Shown here: piece by piece, positions 54,965 to 63,991 of the stretch
Layout of the letters: the number at the start of each line of letters is the position of its first letter
Position numbering within the stretch: position 1 is the stretch's first letter
NCBI GenBank assembly: GCA_947258975.1
Contig: CAMYKK010000008.1
Span: 1-64,000, forward strand
Direction: 5' to 3'
From: an uncultured Gammaproteobacteria bacterium
GTDB lineage: Bacteria; Pseudomonadota; Gammaproteobacteria; Arenicellales; JAANXG01
DNA: 64,000 nt
Program-made: the position numbers and the translations under genes
The notes under the pieces: model-generated
Database searches by the model: none
What the model was told of the DNA's origin: nothing
Seen by the model: only the letters and a program-made list of their open reading frames with translations

Positions 54965-56142
54965 GCCTGAATGTCCACCAGTGGCGTATGGATATTTGGT
55001 GTTTCCTCGGCATGAAGTCCATGCAGGCACACGACGGATTCCGGTGTTAACCCGGTTTGCAGCAGACGCACGCAAAGGTCATCGAGATGCGCCTGGGCCA
55101 GTTTTACCGTCCGGTGACGCTCCGCGTGCAAAACTACTGAGATCGAGTCGCCCCACAGTGTCAGCCGCGCCTGCACCGCGCCAAGCGCCTGCAACCGCAC
55201 CGAAAACAATATAGAGAATGACGCAGCCGCTTGAGATTCGTCTCGTGACGGTTCTTTTTCTATACGAAAACGCACCAGTTGTACCGTTTCGCCATCGCGC
55301 ACCGGAAGCTCCAGGATCCAAACGGAACGCGCACCTTCGTGCTCCAACAAGGAGGTGAGTTGATGCAGTTGGATGCGGGCCAGCGCACTGTCCACCTGCT
55401 GTGACAAATCGATCAAAGCCTTGATAGACGCAGCGTCCCGTGCCGGAACCGGGGCGGGGTTTATCTGTGCCTGCGCCGGTCCGCGCGGCCGCAACGGCAC
55501 GCTGCTTGTTGCTTCGTTGCGCGCCGGTTGGGCTTTGGTCTGCCCAATAATATCCGCCAGCGCCGTGCGCAAACGAATCAGCCCCGCTTTGAAATCGCGT
55601 TGCAGCGCGCCGCCGCGGAATTCAGACAGCAGTTTCAGCAAGCGCTGCTCCAGAAAATGACCGCTGTTCAACAACGCCTGCCTTACGGTTTCACCAGACA
55701 GGGAACCGCCGACCTCAGTCAGGCTCTGTGTGATGTTGCGGGCCAATTGCGTAATCGAACCGGGTAGCCTCGTCCCACCGGTTTGGCGGGCGATACGTTG
55801 AAGATTCATCAGCAGCTCAATGGCCGATCCCTGCCTCGGCAGTTGTTGTCGAATCGCTTGTATCAAACCCGAAGAGTGAAGCTGTTGGTCCAGTATTTTC
55901 AGGCGGATTTCCGGGCCGATCTTCTCAACCACCAGTGTCAGGGTCTGACCGGCGATCAACGGCAGGGTGGTCCTTGCGTTGAATGTGGATTGGTTCACCT
56001 GGAGTGCGACCGTACCGTGTTGCGCCACGGTGAGAACGGTGCCCGTGAGCTGCTGCCCGATCGCGAGCCCTCTGAGCTGGGAGTGGTTCGACGATACCGT
56101 AAGCAGCTGCTGGGTAACAAGTGAGCTCGATATGGATTCCAT
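54961..56142 (-). CDS. fliK: Flagellar hook-length control protein FliK
   Basis: 393 residues. The C-terminal domain (about 255-380) matches the FliK core, with WILELPVRDGETVQLVRFRIEKEP and LQALGAVQARLTLWGDSISVVLHAERHRTVKLAQAHLDDLCVRLLQTGL, like Pseudomonas-type FliK. The N-terminal half is variable and Gln/Leu-rich, as expected for a molecular ruler. It is coupled to the FlhB-like gene, a known functional partner. A second FliK-like protein is at 61928. Confidence 0.85.
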   Translation of the reverse strand: MESISSSLVTQQLLTVSSNHSQLRGLAIGQQLTGTVLTVAQHGTVALQVNQSTFNARTTLPLIAGQTLTLVVEKIGPEIRLKILDQQLHSSGLIQAIRQQLPRQGSAIELLMNLQRIARQTGGTRLPGSITQLARNITQSLTEVGGSLSGETVRQALLNSGHFLEQRLLKLLSEFRGGALQRDFKAGLIRLRTALADIIGQTKAQPARNEATSSVPLRPRGPAQAQINPAPVPARDAASIKALIDLSQQVDSALARIQLHQLTSLLEHEGARSVWILELPVRDGETVQLVRFRIEKEPSRDESQAAASFSILFSVRLQALGAVQARLTLWGDSISVVLHAERHRTVKLAQAHLDDLCVRLLQTGLTPESVVCLHGLHAEETPNIHTPLVDIQA

Positions 56143-56260
56143 GGCTACGGCATCATGGCGTGGGTGCTAGATGCAGTCGTTTCAGTACAGGAATTTTCTG
56201 CGCATGAAGGTGTATGCGCCCCATGGATGCGATTCGTCCGGCGCCGGGCGTCCACCGGCA

Positions 56261-56608
56261 TCAGGCGACGAGCAGCGCGTCTGATTTCGATTGCCGCAAC
56301 AGTGTTCGCACCGTGTTGGCCAAGACCACCCACACGCATACCGCCGGGAAAGCGACTGCGGACCCGCGGACGGACGCGTCGCTGTACGGATCAGGTTGAG
56401 TATTTCGTACATAATGGCGGACCCAATGCGGCGCCTCTTGATAAAACAGATAACGCACAAAGAAGCGTTCGAGCTCTCGATCAGTGACAGCAGTGTCGAA
56501 CCAGGCCCGATGCGCGGCTTTGAAGACGTAGAATTCACTCCACCCCCGAATGCGCGCGATGCTCGCCACCAAGTCGGCGTCGTGTTGACAATGGTTAATC
56601 CGATTCAT
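56261..56608 (-). CDS. Hypothetical protein, paralogue of the protein at 12601-13053
   Basis: 115 residues: the conserved block is DADLVASIARIRGWSEFYVFKAAHRAWFDTAVTDRELERFFVRYLFYQEAPHWVRHYVR, sharing EF..F..A.R.W, D...E..F..Y.F and P.WVR with the 12601 protein. A hydrophobic C-terminal stretch follows (FPAVCVWVVLANTVRTLL). No known family is recognised. It sits between divergent or unrelated genes. Confidence 0.7.
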   Translation of the reverse strand: MNRINHCQHDADLVASIARIRGWSEFYVFKAAHRAWFDTAVTDRELERFFVRYLFYQEAPHWVRHYVRNTQPDPYSDASVRGSAVAFPAVCVWVVLANTVRTLLRQSKSDALLVA

Positions 56609-56805
56609 GTCGCATCTTTCTCAGTTCGATGAATGTCTCGCGGTGTAGTCCTTATATATTGAACTTAGTCGACCCTATGAGCCAAAACTAAAGCTTTCGT
56701 GGCCTCGAGCACCGCGAATGTCGCAGTTTTTCGGGTAACCGGGGACTCAAGAACCGGGTTGTGCGGCCGCTAATTCCGTAAAGGCTTTACATCCGGTTGA
56801 ACGCA

Positions 56806-57672
56806 ATGCATTCGACAGTTCTCCCCCTGGAGATAACGAATGGGATTCGCCGCATACAGGAACTCCCTCCAGTACGGGAAAGTCATCAACGCTTGATGAG
56901 CGTTTTGAACGAAGATGTGAATGCCCGGGATCTCGCCGCCGCGATCGAGACCTGTCCGGAGGTCGCGGCGCGGGTCCTGGGACTCGCGCGCTCGGCGTAT
57001 TTCGGCCAGCGTATCCCATGTCGGTCGATCCACGATGCGATCGTACGCGTACTTGGTTTCAGCCTGGTCAAGAGCCTGGTAATCGGCGTAATCATGAGTG
57101 GCGCATTTCCTCCGCGCCGATGCCCGGGTTTCGACTCACGGCTTTTCTGGGCAAGCGCCGTGCTGAGCGCGACTCTCACGCGCTCACTGGCAAGGATTAC
57201 GGCGCCGGCGCACAGACCCAACCCGGATGAGTGTTTTCTGTGTGGCCTGCTCCACAACATCGGGGTGCTGGTCCTGTCGCACTTGTTTCCCGGTGATATG
57301 TCCATGGTCTTCGCGGCGGCAGCGCAGAAGCGCGATGCCACATTGATGGAGATGGAATCCAAGATGCTTGGGTTCGATCACACCCGGGCCGGGGGTGTGT
57401 TGGTCCGACGGTGGCAGCTTTCTCCGGTTGTCTGCACGGTGGTCGAGCGGCACCGGGACGCCGATTACCGGGGGGCTTTTTGGCCATCTTGTGCGCTGGT
57501 CAACGCAAGCGCCACTGTCGCCACACAACTACTGACCCGTGCTGATGACGCGGAGTTGCAGTTTCCCGATCTGGCGAACTTACGGATATCGCCGGACGAG
57601 ATCGCCACCGTCTGGCAACGGACTGTAAAGGAACTCGAAAGTGTTCTTGAATTGGTCGAAGTGTTTGTGTGA
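56806..57672 (+). CDS. HDOD-domain signalling protein
   Basis: 288 residues from ATG 56806 (TTG 56797 is an alternative). The HDOD domain covers about 15-215: LAAAIETCPEVAARVLGLARSAYFG, SIHDAIVRVLGFSLVKSLVIG and CGLLHNIGVLVLSHLFP. HDOD proteins resemble HD hydrolases without full metal sites and act in signalling or flagellar control. It is 3 bases ahead of the GGDEF/EAL gene, so the two are likely co-expressed. Confidence 0.85.
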   Translation: MHSTVLPLEITNGIRRIQELPPVRESHQRLMSVLNEDVNARDLAAAIETCPEVAARVLGLARSAYFGQRIPCRSIHDAIVRVLGFSLVKSLVIGVIMSGAFPPRRCPGFDSRLFWASAVLSATLTRSLARITAPAHRPNPDECFLCGLLHNIGVLVLSHLFPGDMSMVFAAAAQKRDATLMEMESKMLGFDHTRAGGVLVRRWQLSPVVCTVVERHRDADYRGAFWPSCALVNASATVATQLLTRADDAELQFPDLANLRISPDEIATVWQRTVKELESVLELVEVFV

Positions 57673-57675
57673 CCC

Positions 57676-60051
57676 ATGACCAGGACGCACACATCCGGTT
57701 CGTTGGCGAGCATTGAGTCGGCACGTCGTATTCGCACGGAGTACTACACATTGGTCGAGGCGCTGTCGGCGATCAGGGTGCTGTCCGATATCGATCTGCG
57801 TATTGTGTCCGAACGTGAACTGTTGTCGCGCGCCGCGGAGGCCCTGGTAGAGTGTCTGGATTTCGAGCAGTGCAAGATCATTCTGCTGCGTGAGCGCGTG
57901 GTCGAGACTGTTGTCGTTGCGCACGCGCATCGTACAGAGTCCGGTAGTCAGTCGGGATCGGCACCGGGGGATTCCGGCGATCGCCCAACGTGTGCCTCGG
58001 ACGTCGAGTTCTCCCCGCTGTGTGGAAACTGTCTCGGCGACTCGCCGATGGCATTACCGAACTGTCCCCATGAGGCGGATGATCCGGCGTGTGTTCCAGT
58101 CGGCATTTTCGACGGTGAGGTCGCTGTCATCCACGCCTACAGTCGTGATACGGGGGATCTGCAAACTTCGCGCCGGCGTACCCTCGTTGTGTTCGTCCGC
58201 TTCCTCGGGCAGATGATGAAGAGCCATCGGCTGTTCAATGATATGGAATCCCTGGTTGATGCGAAGATTCGGGAAATCGCCGACGCCAATGATCGCCTGA
58301 GGCAGGAGATCGACGTCCGCAGACGCGTTGAAAACCAGGTACGCGACGCCAAGGAGCGATTCAAGGACTTCGCCGAGGTGGCCGCGGACTGGTTCTGGGA
58401 AACCGGACCGGATCTCGAGGTGACCTTCCTTTCGGAGCGTTATCAACAGGTAACCGGCATCGATCCGCATACCGTCATCGGGCGCCCCTACCAAATCATA
58501 GCCAACGGAAGCGACATCGGAGCGTGGGAAAAACACGTCGATGAATTGAAACTGCGCCGGCCCTTCAAAAACTTCCGGTACGTCACAACGTGGCCTAACG
58601 GCGACGCGCGAATACTGAGTGTCAATGGAAAGCCGGTTTATGATAACGACGGGGTCTTTCGTGGTTACCGTGGAGCCGGTCAGGATGTCAGTCAAACGCA
58701 GAAGTTATCGGATGAACTTGCCTATAACGCGACCCACGATTCATTGACCGGCCTGATCAACAGGCGGCAATTTGAGGTCAATCTACAGCAGCTCATCGCA
58801 GAGACGAAGAGTCATCGATCCGAGCACTACCTCTGTTATCTGGACCTGGATCAGTTCAAGGTCATCAACGATACGTGCGGGCATGAGGCGGGCGACGCAT
58901 TGTTATGTCAGCTCGCGCAGTCGTTGCCAACCCAAGTCCGAAAAGCCGACGTGTTTGCGAGACTAGGTGGGGATGAGTTCGGATTGTTAATCAAGAACTG
59001 TTCAGCCGCAGACGCAACGCGCATCGCCAACTCACTGTATCAAACTATCCAAGAATTCCGGTTCTCCTGGGATTCCTCGGTATTCAGCCTGGGCGTCAGC
59101 ATTGGCTTGGTTCCGATAAACGAACATACGCAGAGCGTTACTAGTGTGCTCAGCGCGGCGGATACAGCCTGTTACGTCGCGAAAAGCGAAGGGCGGAATC
59201 GCATCCATATCAATAACGAAAACGGAATGCAGTTGGTGCGCTCGAAACGTGAAATGCAATGGGTCTCCAAAATAACCCGCGCGTTGGAGGAGAACCGGTT
59301 CAAGCTCGTGTTCCAGCCGATTGTCAGCGTGTTGCCTGACTACGATCACGGTATCAGATACGAACTCCTGGTCAGGATGCAGGACGAGACCGGGAAACTC
59401 ATTATGCCCGGTGAATTCCTGCCCTCGGCAGAGCGCTATTCCATGTCCGCCAGGATCGATCGCTGGGTGGTGGACGCCGGTCTGAACTGGTTAGCCGGAC
59501 ATCCCGCCCATGTCAAAAAACTGGATTCGTGTTCGATAAATCTATCCGGACATTCCATCGGTGATCGCGAGTTCCTCCGGTATCTCGAGGAGCAGTTCGA
59601 GCAAGAAGACATTCCTGCGGACAAGATCTGCTTCGAAATCACGGAAACGGCAGCGCTCGCCGATGTCAACAATACCCAGGCGTTCATGCAGAAGTTCCAA
59701 GCACGTGGCTGCAAGTTCGCGCTGGATGACTTCGGCAGCGGTTTATCGTCGTTTGCGTATCTCAAGACACTGCCCGTCGACTACGTGAAAATCGACGGCT
59801 TGTTCATCCGGGACATCGCTGAGGGCCCGATCGAGTTCGCCATGGTGAAGTCCATTAATGAAATCAGTCAAATGATGGGCAAGCAGACCATAGCAGAATA
59901 CGTGGAAAACGATCAGGCGCTGGAAATGCTGCGCCGGATAGGTGTCAACTATGCACAGGGATTCGGAATCAGCCGTCCGCTACCGCTCAACGATGAGGAA
60001 ATCAACGCATATCACAAACGGGCCGGGACCGGCTGGCGGCATCCGGATTAG
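57676..60051 (+). CDS. GAF-PAS-GGDEF-EAL cyclic-di-GMP enzyme
   Basis: 791 residues. A GAF-like domain (about 25-190), a short coiled coil, a PAS domain (about 225-345), a GGDEF domain with an intact GGDEF at 431-435, and an EAL domain (about 540-785) with ELLVRM in the EAL position near 563 and the DDFGSG motif near 685. Both diguanylate cyclase and phosphodiesterase motifs look largely intact, so bifunctionality or one dominant activity is possible. Three to four bases separate it from the HDOD gene, next to the flagellar genes. Confidence 0.92.
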   Translation: MTRTHTSGSLASIESARRIRTEYYTLVEALSAIRVLSDIDLRIVSERELLSRAAEALVECLDFEQCKIILLRERVVETVVVAHAHRTESGSQSGSAPGDSGDRPTCASDVEFSPLCGNCLGDSPMALPNCPHEADDPACVPVGIFDGEVAVIHAYSRDTGDLQTSRRRTLVVFVRFLGQMMKSHRLFNDMESLVDAKIREIADANDRLRQEIDVRRRVENQVRDAKERFKDFAEVAADWFWETGPDLEVTFLSERYQQVTGIDPHTVIGRPYQIIANGSDIGAWEKHVDELKLRRPFKNFRYVTTWPNGDARILSVNGKPVYDNDGVFRGYRGAGQDVSQTQKLSDELAYNATHDSLTGLINRRQFEVNLQQLIAETKSHRSEHYLCYLDLDQFKVINDTCGHEAGDALLCQLAQSLPTQVRKADVFARLGGDEFGLLIKNCSAADATRIANSLYQTIQEFRFSWDSSVFSLGVSIGLVPINEHTQSVTSVLSAADTACYVAKSEGRNRIHINNENGMQLVRSKREMQWVSKITRALEENRFKLVFQPIVSVLPDYDHGIRYELLVRMQDETGKLIMPGEFLPSAERYSMSARIDRWVVDAGLNWLAGHPAHVKKLDSCSINLSGHSIGDREFLRYLEEQFEQEDIPADKICFEITETAALADVNNTQAFMQKFQARGCKFALDDFGSGLSSFAYLKTLPVDYVKIDGLFIRDIAEGPIEFAMVKSINEISQMMGKQTIAEYVENDQALEMLRRIGVNYAQGFGISRPLPLNDEEINAYHKRAGTGWRHPD

Positions 60052-60581
60052 ACGCTTCCCAACGCCTTGGAGTCCGGGGTGGCGACCAGACCGCCCCGGT
60101 CGTAGATCTCAGCGAAGGAGGATTCTCCCCGCAGAAGCGAGAGCATTTGCCTGGTCATGCGCTGAGCGATGGCATTGAGCTGACCGTTTTGCATATTTGC
60201 CTGGTGACACTCGGCGGATAGTAGTTGGACTGCATTCCAGGCATCTTGCAACGGGCCTTGGTGAGCAGGGTCGCACTCACAAAGGAAATTTTCAAGGCTC
60301 ATAGATTCCGGCACAAAGCCAGCCTCGAATAACAAAGTGCGGCGTACCCGGTTCTGTTGAGTCAGCGTGTTTATACACTGATCTTTCTGCAGGGTGGCGT
60401 TTTCGAGCGCCTCGGAATCATTTTCCTGCAGGGCAAGCAACTCTTCGTCAATGCAGTCGAGCAGCGTCTGCAGGATTTCGCGTTCCCGCTGAAGAGCGGT
60501 CACCAGCGACTCCGCACACGCTGCGGCCCCGGCAGTTGGGCGCTCAGTTTCCACTTCGCTGCAGTGCAGTATCGAATGCAA
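60048..60581 (-). CDS. flgN: Flagellar export chaperone FlgN
   Basis: 177 residues, largely helical, with the FlgN pattern LQREREILQTLLDCIDEELLALQENDSEALENATLQKDQCINTL. The frame overlaps flgM by 38 bases at ATG 60581; a GTG at 60554 is a shorter start. FlgN chaperones the hook-associated proteins FlgK and FlgL. It converges with the GGDEF/EAL gene, their stops overlapping by 4 bases. Confidence 0.9.
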   Translation of the reverse strand: MHSILHCSEVETERPTAGAAACAESLVTALQREREILQTLLDCIDEELLALQENDSEALENATLQKDQCINTLTQQNRVRRTLLFEAGFVPESMSLENFLCECDPAHQGPLQDAWNAVQLLSAECHQANMQNGQLNAIAQRMTRQMLSLLRGESSFAEIYDRGGLVATPDSKALGSV

Positions 60582-60873
60582 TGAGTTTTTCAGCGACGCG
60601 GTTCGAATCGATTTCGAAGCTCCCGTTTTCCACCGCCTTCTTGATGGTTTCGACGCGTTGTGTGTCTACGTCGGGCAGTTTGACCAGTTGTTCTTCGACC
60701 TGTTGGAGCGCCGATGCCGTGGATGTGATACTGATCCTATCGTCCCTGGCCGCGTCGCCCGATACCGGATTTTGCGACTCGGAACGGGCCTCCGTGCGCG
60801 GATCAGCGCTGACGCCGCCTCCGACGCGCAAATTGTTCGGCGCGGCGGGGGAACCAATATCGTTGATTGACAT
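60544..60873 (-). CDS. flgM: Anti-sigma-28 factor FlgM
   Basis: 109 residues from ATG 60873, preceded by AGGAG; the longer frame from 60897 would begin at the transcription start. The C-terminal part, ISITSTASALQQVEEQLVKLPDVDTQRVETIKKAVENGSFEIDSNRVAEKLIAFDTAL, is the sigma-28-binding helical region of FlgM. It holds FliA inactive until exported through the completed hook. It has its own sigma-28 promoter, a standard feedback. Confidence 0.92.
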   Translation of the reverse strand: MSINDIGSPAAPNNLRVGGGVSADPRTEARSESQNPVSGDAARDDRISITSTASALQQVEEQLVKLPDVDTQRVETIKKAVENGSFEIDSNRVAEKLIAFDTALQRSGN

Positions 60874-60903
60874 GGCTGAATTCTCCTGACTGTTCATGCC
60901 TAA

Positions 60904-60930
60904 ATAACGGCCGAATCCGCGAAAACTTTA
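60904..60930 (-). promoter_or_regulatory. Sigma-28 promoter of flgM
   Basis: On the minus strand: TAAA-N15-GCCGTTAT, one or two changes from the consensus. The start point would be near 60897, about 24 bases before ATG 60873, which supports that start. Confidence 0.75.
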
Positions 60931-61067
60931 GCTGCTTTACGCAAAATGTTCCAGCTCGCTCATAAAATCGGGGCCGGGCCGTCAGCGTTCCCGATGTTGT
61001 CTAAGATAAGCCATTAAAATCAATAGGTTGATGATTCTCTCTCCGCTGCTTTGGGACAATTTACGCG

Positions 61068-61823
61068 CTAGTGGCGGACGCGGATCGCACCGTTTTTGGT
61101 AACGGTTCCCTCGACGACGCGCCCGGAACTCAGGTTTTTTACCCGCACGCGGTCCCCGGACGCCCCATCCATCAGCGCTTTGCCCTTCATCTGCACCGCG
61201 AGTCTGCCCGCATTCGCCAATATGGTGACGCGCTCGCCGCGGCGCACCAGGCGCCGGTTTTGTAGTGCCGACGGTTCGATGATCGCACCGATGGGCATCG
61301 GGCGTCTGGCCACACGGCCAAGGGCCTTTGCCGGCGCCTCCAGGTAGCCCGCAGTGAGGCCGGAGACGTCCCGTTGCTCGAGTTCGATGTCCTGATTGCC
61401 GACCACGGTGTTGCGCGGGACGGCACGCGTGGTCACAACGACATCCCGGTACACCTTGACCCGCGCCGGAACGTAGATCAGCCACGGCGATCGTCCGAGG
61501 CAGCGCACACCAACGGTCGTATTTCCCGAAGTCGCCCCTCCCGCAGAAAAAAACAACTTCAGCGGCCGGTCGCAACGCGCCAGCCTTAATCGCGAGTCGA
61601 TGACCCCGACTTCCACGTGGTCCGGCGACGCGACGCTGCCGTTGCTGGAATACAGAAACTCGCTCACCGCTTTGTGCACCGCGTCCAGATCGTGCACCGC
61701 AAAAGCGGTGGTGGACGCGTGGGCCACGATGCCAACACCGATACACATGGCCATGATCGAGGCGGTCACCCAGTGTCGCCGCCAGTTCCGTACTGTTCTC
61801 ATGTGGCTGGATACGTGGTTCAT
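61068..61823 (-). CDS. flgA: Flagellar P-ring assembly protein FlgA
   Basis: 251 residues from ATG 61823; the upstream ATG at 61886 would lie before the inferred transcription start. A signal-anchor region (VTASIMAMCIGVGIVAHAS) is followed by the FlgA domains ending in an SAF-type part: VTTRAVPRNTVVGNQDIELEQRDVSGLTAGYL and RRLVRRGERVTILANAGRLAVQMKGKALMDGASGDRVRVKNLSSGRVVEGTVTKNGAIRV. FlgA is the periplasmic chaperone for P-ring FlgI. It heads flgA-flgM-flgN, as in Pseudomonas. Confidence 0.93.
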   Translation of the reverse strand: MNHVSSHMRTVRNWRRHWVTASIMAMCIGVGIVAHASTTAFAVHDLDAVHKAVSEFLYSSNGSVASPDHVEVGVIDSRLRLARCDRPLKLFFSAGGATSGNTTVGVRCLGRSPWLIYVPARVKVYRDVVVTTRAVPRNTVVGNQDIELEQRDVSGLTAGYLEAPAKALGRVARRPMPIGAIIEPSALQNRRLVRRGERVTILANAGRLAVQMKGKALMDGASGDRVRVKNLSSGRVVEGTVTKNGAIRVRH

Positions 61824-61879
61824 GTTGCATACCTGTTGCGGTGTCGAAATTCCGGCGTTTTCCCCGCTACGTAGTGATA

Positions 61880-61898
61880 ACAGCAAAAATTGTGCCGT
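61880..61898 (-). promoter_or_regulatory. Sigma-54 promoter of flgA
   Basis: The minus strand reads GGCACAATTTTTGCT with GG and GC exactly ten bases apart, nearly the full consensus. The start would be near 61871, leaving a leader of about 48 bases. Confidence 0.82.
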
Positions 61899-61927
61899 TT
61901 TAGTGCTACGGATCGGACGAACGTGGG

Positions 61928-62851
61928 CTAGGCGGGATTGTCGCGGAGCCCCAGCGCCAGGTCACCGATGATACGGCTCAATGCCGCGTCGCGTTGCGAA
62001 GTGTAGGCTGAAACCAAGTCTTCGCCGGTGCCCGGAATCGCCCCTTGCGGTAAGTCCTGGGGCGGTCCTACATCGAGTTTGGCGAGGGACAATCCCTTTC
62101 CCTGCAGAGCGAGTTCAATGTCCGCTCGCGCCGCTTCGAGTGCCGCGCGCAGTTCCGGGTCTTGGACCCCAAACGCTAAATCGACGCCGTCGTTGGTGAT
62201 ATCGACCCGTGCCTCAATGCGGCCGTACTTGGGGTGGTCGATAGCGAATTCGGCATTTGGGACTTGCGCATTGGAAATATTGGCGACCGCCTTACCGATC
62301 TTTTCGCCGAGGTATTCCGGGTTCGTCAGGTCTTCGGAGCTGGACGCCAAGCGATTGGCGGCCTCGGCATCCGGTGTCTCGTTCTCGGTTTGCGCCGCTA
62401 CCGCTTCCACGTCGCCGCCAACCGGTAATCCGCCGGCCGGTTGTTCATCAATTTTCGTTAGCAATTCGGCAAGGGCGTTTTGCGGATCCTGATTCGGGCC
62501 ACCGTAGACGGTGTTCAGCATTCCGTTTCCGTTCATCGAAATCCGTGAATACATCACTGATTCTATGGTGATACCCGAAGACGGCATGATTCCGGCGGGC
62601 GAAAGCGGAAAGCTTTGACCGCCCGCGGCAACGGATTGCCACGGCGAGAACGCTCCCATTACCGGCAGCGAACCAGGCGTCATACCGGGTTGCTGGGTCT
62701 GTTGCAGCAGCTGCAGATGTTGGCTCAATAACGCGTGGAAGGGCGATTGTCCGGCGCTGAAACCGGCATTGTGTACCCCGGACGGCGACCCGATTGCCGG
62801 TACTCCGGCGGCGCCGTTCGGTCCCAGCAGCGAGGCGAGCAGATGTGTCAT
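61928..62851 (-). CDS. FliK-like protein, second copy
   Basis: 307 residues after a GGAGG site. The N-terminal part is Gly/Pro/Gln-rich and unstructured; the C-terminal part (about 190-295), PKYGRIEARVDITNDGVDLAFGVQDPELRAALEAARADIELALQGKGLSLAKLDV, resembles the FliK C-terminal fold. A sigma-54 promoter lies directly upstream. It might be the main hook-length ruler or an accessory ruler for another structure; the similarity is moderate. The stop TAG is followed by CCCACG, a weak version of the repeat end. Confidence 0.65.
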   Translation of the reverse strand: MTHLLASLLGPNGAAGVPAIGSPSGVHNAGFSAGQSPFHALLSQHLQLLQQTQQPGMTPGSLPVMGAFSPWQSVAAGGQSFPLSPAGIMPSSGITIESVMYSRISMNGNGMLNTVYGGPNQDPQNALAELLTKIDEQPAGGLPVGGDVEAVAAQTENETPDAEAANRLASSSEDLTNPEYLGEKIGKAVANISNAQVPNAEFAIDHPKYGRIEARVDITNDGVDLAFGVQDPELRAALEAARADIELALQGKGLSLAKLDVGPPQDLPQGAIPGTGEDLVSAYTSQRDAALSRIIGDLALGLRDNPA

Positions 62852-62893
62852 TAGAACCTCCAGATCCGATCGTTTAAGTATTTACCTGGAATA

Positions 62894-62912
62894 GAAGCAA
62901 TGTTCATGCCAT
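62894..62912 (-). promoter_or_regulatory. Sigma-54 promoter of the second FliK-like gene
   Basis: The minus strand reads GGCATGAACATTGCT, with ten bases between GG and GC. Transcription would begin near 62885, 35 bases before the ATG. The rest of 62913-63190 shows only a small palindrome (CCGATGATCGG) and no convincing motA promoter. Confidence 0.78.
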
Positions 62913-63190
62913 CCAAAATTCCGGACGGCGGGGAAAAATTCCGCCGGCCTGAAGTTCGCCCCCCCGTTGTTCTGCGGTACCGCTGCGTGCGCCGCAATCC
63001 GCGATTCGTGGTGCTAAAGAAAATCCCAGCCGCTCCCGATAACTACAGACGAGGTCAACGGCTCTGAGGTCATGGGCTTGCCTCCCGCTAGCTCGCAGTC
63101 GTGTACCGATGATCGGTTGCCGAGCGGGGTGAGCAAACCACGGCGCCAGCCGTTGTTCGGTGTTGCTTGTGTGATTTGGTGGAGGAAAAT

Positions 63191-63952
63191 GTGGACGTTG
63201 CAACGCTAGTAGGACTGATCGGTTGTCTCTCGATCATTGGTGCCGCCATTGTGGTAGGGCCCAATGCCCTGATCTTCGTCAACCTACCGGGCTTACTGAT
63301 CGTGCTCGGTGGAACCTTTATGGCGACCCTGGTCAAGTTCCCGTTAGCGACGACTCTTGGTGCCTTCAAGGTCGCGGTAAAGGCCTTCTTTCACAAGACG
63401 GAGAAACCGGACGAGTTGATTCAAACCGGGATTGAACTGGCGGGCATCGCGCGTAAAGGCGGGTTGCTGGCCCTGGAGGACGCCAAAGTCAACAACGATT
63501 TCCTGCGCCAGGGTATCCAATTGTGCGTGGATGGCCATGACCCGCAACTGGTACGACGATTGCTGGTCAAAGACATCAACCTGACTATTGAGCGCCACGA
63601 CGAAGGGCAGGCGATTTTCAGGGCCATCGCCGATGTTGCGCCGGCAATGGGTATGATCGGGACCCTGGTAGGGCTGGTGCAGATGCTCTCCAACATGGAT
63701 GACCCGAAAAAAATCGGCCCGGCCATGGCCGTCGCGTTGTTGACCACGCTATACGGTGCGGTCATCGCAAACGCCATTGCTATCCCCATCGCGGCGAAGC
63801 TGGCGCACCGCAGCAAGGAGGAGCGGAACAACCGCTCACTCATCCTGGAAACCATCGACTCGATACAGGAAGGACTCAATCCGCATGTCATGGAGGACCT
63901 CTTGAAAACCTACCTGCCGGGCAGCCAGCGTAAGCGGAAGAAGGCGGCTTGA
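63191..63952 (+). CDS. motA: Flagellar motor stator protein MotA/PomA
   Basis: The GTG at 63191, after GGTGGAGGAAA, gives 253 residues, the usual PomA length (an in-frame start at 63167 is less likely). The protein begins with VDVATLVGLIGCLSIIGAAIVVGPNALIFVNLPGLLIVLGGTFMATLVKFPL and has the cytoplasmic region and the PAMGMIGTLVGLVQMLSNMDDPKKIGPAMAVALLTTLYGAVIANAIAIPIA motif with conserved prolines. It forms the stator channel with MotB/PomB; the pattern is that of Na+-type PomA, although ion choice cannot be settled here. Confidence 0.94.
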   Translation: MDVATLVGLIGCLSIIGAAIVVGPNALIFVNLPGLLIVLGGTFMATLVKFPLATTLGAFKVAVKAFFHKTEKPDELIQTGIELAGIARKGGLLALEDAKVNNDFLRQGIQLCVDGHDPQLVRRLLVKDINLTIERHDEGQAIFRAIADVAPAMGMIGTLVGLVQMLSNMDDPKKIGPAMAVALLTTLYGAVIANAIAIPIAAKLAHRSKEERNNRSLILETIDSIQEGLNPHVMEDLLKTYLPGSQRKRKKAA

Positions 63953-63991
63953 GCGCGTGCTGACCCGCCATACCAACGCGTACACCGGCTA

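Noticed and set aside
60982-61830. 282-codon minus-strand frame overlapping flgA
   Set aside because: It is a different frame of the same strand; flgA has a signal sequence, family motifs and a matching sigma-54 promoter, while this frame is Arg/Gly-rich.
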